The position numbers and the translations under genes were made by a program. The notes beneath the pieces were generated by a model. It saw only the letters and a program-made list of their open reading frames with translations. It did no database searches and was not told the origin of the DNA. This document shows positions 4,571-5,173 of a stretch of DNA of 5,173 nt, one piece after another (position 1 is the stretch's first letter; each line of letters opens with the position of its first letter). The stretch is from NCBI GenBank assembly GCA_029856375.1, contig JAHQWX010000172.1, positions 1 through 5,173 on the forward strand, read 5' to 3'. Source of the stretch: Promethearchaeia archaeon. GTDB taxonomy: Archaea > Asgardarchaeota > Lokiarchaeia > Sigyniarchaeales > SOKP01.

Positions 4571-4987
4571 ATGAAAGTAACAAGTAAAAAACCAAGTAAG
4601 CAACGCAAGGCGTTAGCAAATTTTAAAAATCATCAAAGGTCTAAATTGTTAAACACAAGGTTAGCAGATTTTCTTCAAGATGTATATGCAGTAAAAAGAC
4701 TTCCAGTAAATGTAGGAGATAATGTAAGGGTTGTGAAAGGAGATTTTGCAGACATCGAAGGGGAGGTTCTTGAGATTAAAAAAAACCTAAAGCTTATTAT
4801 CAAGGAATGCCAATTAGAAAAAGCAGACGGGACGAGTTATTATGTGCCAATTCACCACTCAAAAGTAATTATCACTAAATTGAAAAAAGAAGGGAAAAAA
4901 ATGGATCCTTGGCGGAAAAACATTATTGAAAGAAGATCAGGATTTGAATTTATCGATGAGGAATTAAAAGCCCCAGTAAAGAAATAA
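4571..4987 (+). CDS. rpl24: Large-subunit ribosomal protein uL24 (L24p, eukaryotic L26 type)
   Basis: 138 residues. uL24 is an assembly-initiating 23S rRNA-binding protein near the tunnel exit. Seen: the archaeal/eukaryotic N-terminal arm KPSKQRKALANFKNHQRSK (7-25) and the KOW motif VNVGDNVRVVKGDFADIEGE (46-65). Next is the strand KEKADGTS-like LEKADGTSYYVPIHHSKVIITKL (82-104). After the core a charged extension of about 30 residues follows (105-138), similar in kind to eukaryotic L26. The ATG at 4571 gives exactly the conserved arm. No Shine-Dalgarno is seen before it. An overlapping nine-codon frame, ATG at 4558 to TAA at 4585-4587, crosses the start and is probably chance. The stop codon TAA runs into the eS4 Shine-Dalgarno. 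Confidence 0.95.
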   Translation: MKVTSKKPSKQRKALANFKNHQRSKLLNTRLADFLQDVYAVKRLPVNVGDNVRVVKGDFADIEGEVLEIKKNLKLIIKECQLEKADGTSYYVPIHHSKVIITKLKKEGKKMDPWRKNIIERRSGFEFIDEELKAPVKK

Positions 4988-4994
4988 GGAGTGA
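4988..4994 (+). promoter_or_regulatory. Shine-Dalgarno of eS4 immediately after the uL24 stop
   Basis: GGAGTGA directly follows the uL24 TAA and ends 6 bases before the eS4 ATG at 5001. A TGA in the eS4 frame (4992-4994) excludes any earlier start. Confidence 0.8.
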
Positions 4995-5000
4995 AAAAGT

Positions 5001-5173
5001 ATGACATCTCATGGTGGTAAAAAGACTCTTAAAAGATTAAATACTCCAGGACACTTACAAATTAAAAGAAAGCACGGGAAGTTCTTTGTAAGCCCTAATC
5101 CGGGCCCGCATCCGAAGAAATTTTGCTTGCCCTTACTTCACATTGTTAGAGATCTGTTGGAAATCGTCCCGTA
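5001..5173 (+). CDS. rps4e: Small-subunit ribosomal protein eS4 (S4e), N-terminal part (3' end outside window)
   Basis: The first 57 residues of a protein that is usually around 240 residues in archaea; the frame is still open at the right edge. eS4 is found in archaea and eukaryotes and binds the small-subunit body. Seen: SHGGKKTLKRLNTPGH (3-18), the counterpart of the family's GPKKHLKRLNAPxHW start. HGKFFVSPNPGPHPKKFCLP (25-44) then matches the family pattern FAPRPSTGPHKxRxCLPL. The S4-like and KOW domains lie beyond the window. The start is fixed by GGAGTGA upstream and an in-frame stop just before it. Its position after uL24 is the canonical archaeal order, normally followed by uL5. Confidence 0.95.
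   Translation, partial: MTSHGGKKTLKRLNTPGHLQIKRKHGKFFVSPNPGPHPKKFCLPLLHIVRDLLEIVP

Overview
The window is archaeal, AT-rich DNA with all supported genes on the + strand. Its main content is the central part of the archaeal S10/spc-type ribosomal protein cluster: uS19, uL22, uS3, uL29, the RNase P protein Rpp29 (rnp1), uS17, uL14, uL24 and the start of eS4. The order, with Rpp29 between uL29 and uS17 and eS4 after uL24, is diagnostic for Archaea. So are eS4 itself and the archaeal/eukaryotic form of every r-protein. An Asgard (Lokiarchaeia-like) origin is my guess from the AT-rich coding, eukaryote-like protein ends and charged extensions. It is an inference, not shown by the sequence.

Layout. 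Positions 1-390 hold the C-terminal half of a ribokinase-type PfkB sugar kinase, cut by the window edge. After a 60 bp gap with a possible promoter comes a 228-residue cupin protein (451-1137) whose second half looks like a type II mannose-6-phosphate isomerase domain. A 200 bp AT-rich non-coding gap (1138-1337) follows. It should contain the end of the sugar-related transcript and the promoter of the ribosomal operon. From 1338 to the right edge the r-protein genes are packed with gaps of 7-23 bp or 4 bp ATGA overlaps, as in one polycistronic operon. eS4 runs off the right edge.

How the genes work together. uS19 and uS3 belong to the head of the small subunit and uS17 to its body. uL22, uL29, uL14 and uL24 are large-subunit proteins, with uL22, uL29 and uL24 near the exit tunnel. 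Rpp29 is a protein subunit of RNase P, so tRNA 5' maturation is co-expressed with ribosome synthesis. The two upstream genes look like carbohydrate metabolism and have no evident link to the ribosome.

Most notable points. uS19 carries a very acidic N-terminal extension of about 50 residues containing a 7-residue repeat, and uS3 carries a very acidic C-terminal tail of about 69 residues. The cluster is broken upstream of uS19, where uL2/uL23/uL4/uL3 would usually sit, and the SUI1/eIF1 gene often found between uL29 and Rpp29 is absent. I found no CRISPR array, insertion sequence, tRNA or rRNA. Apart from the acidic tails I see no candidate for a wholly new system here.
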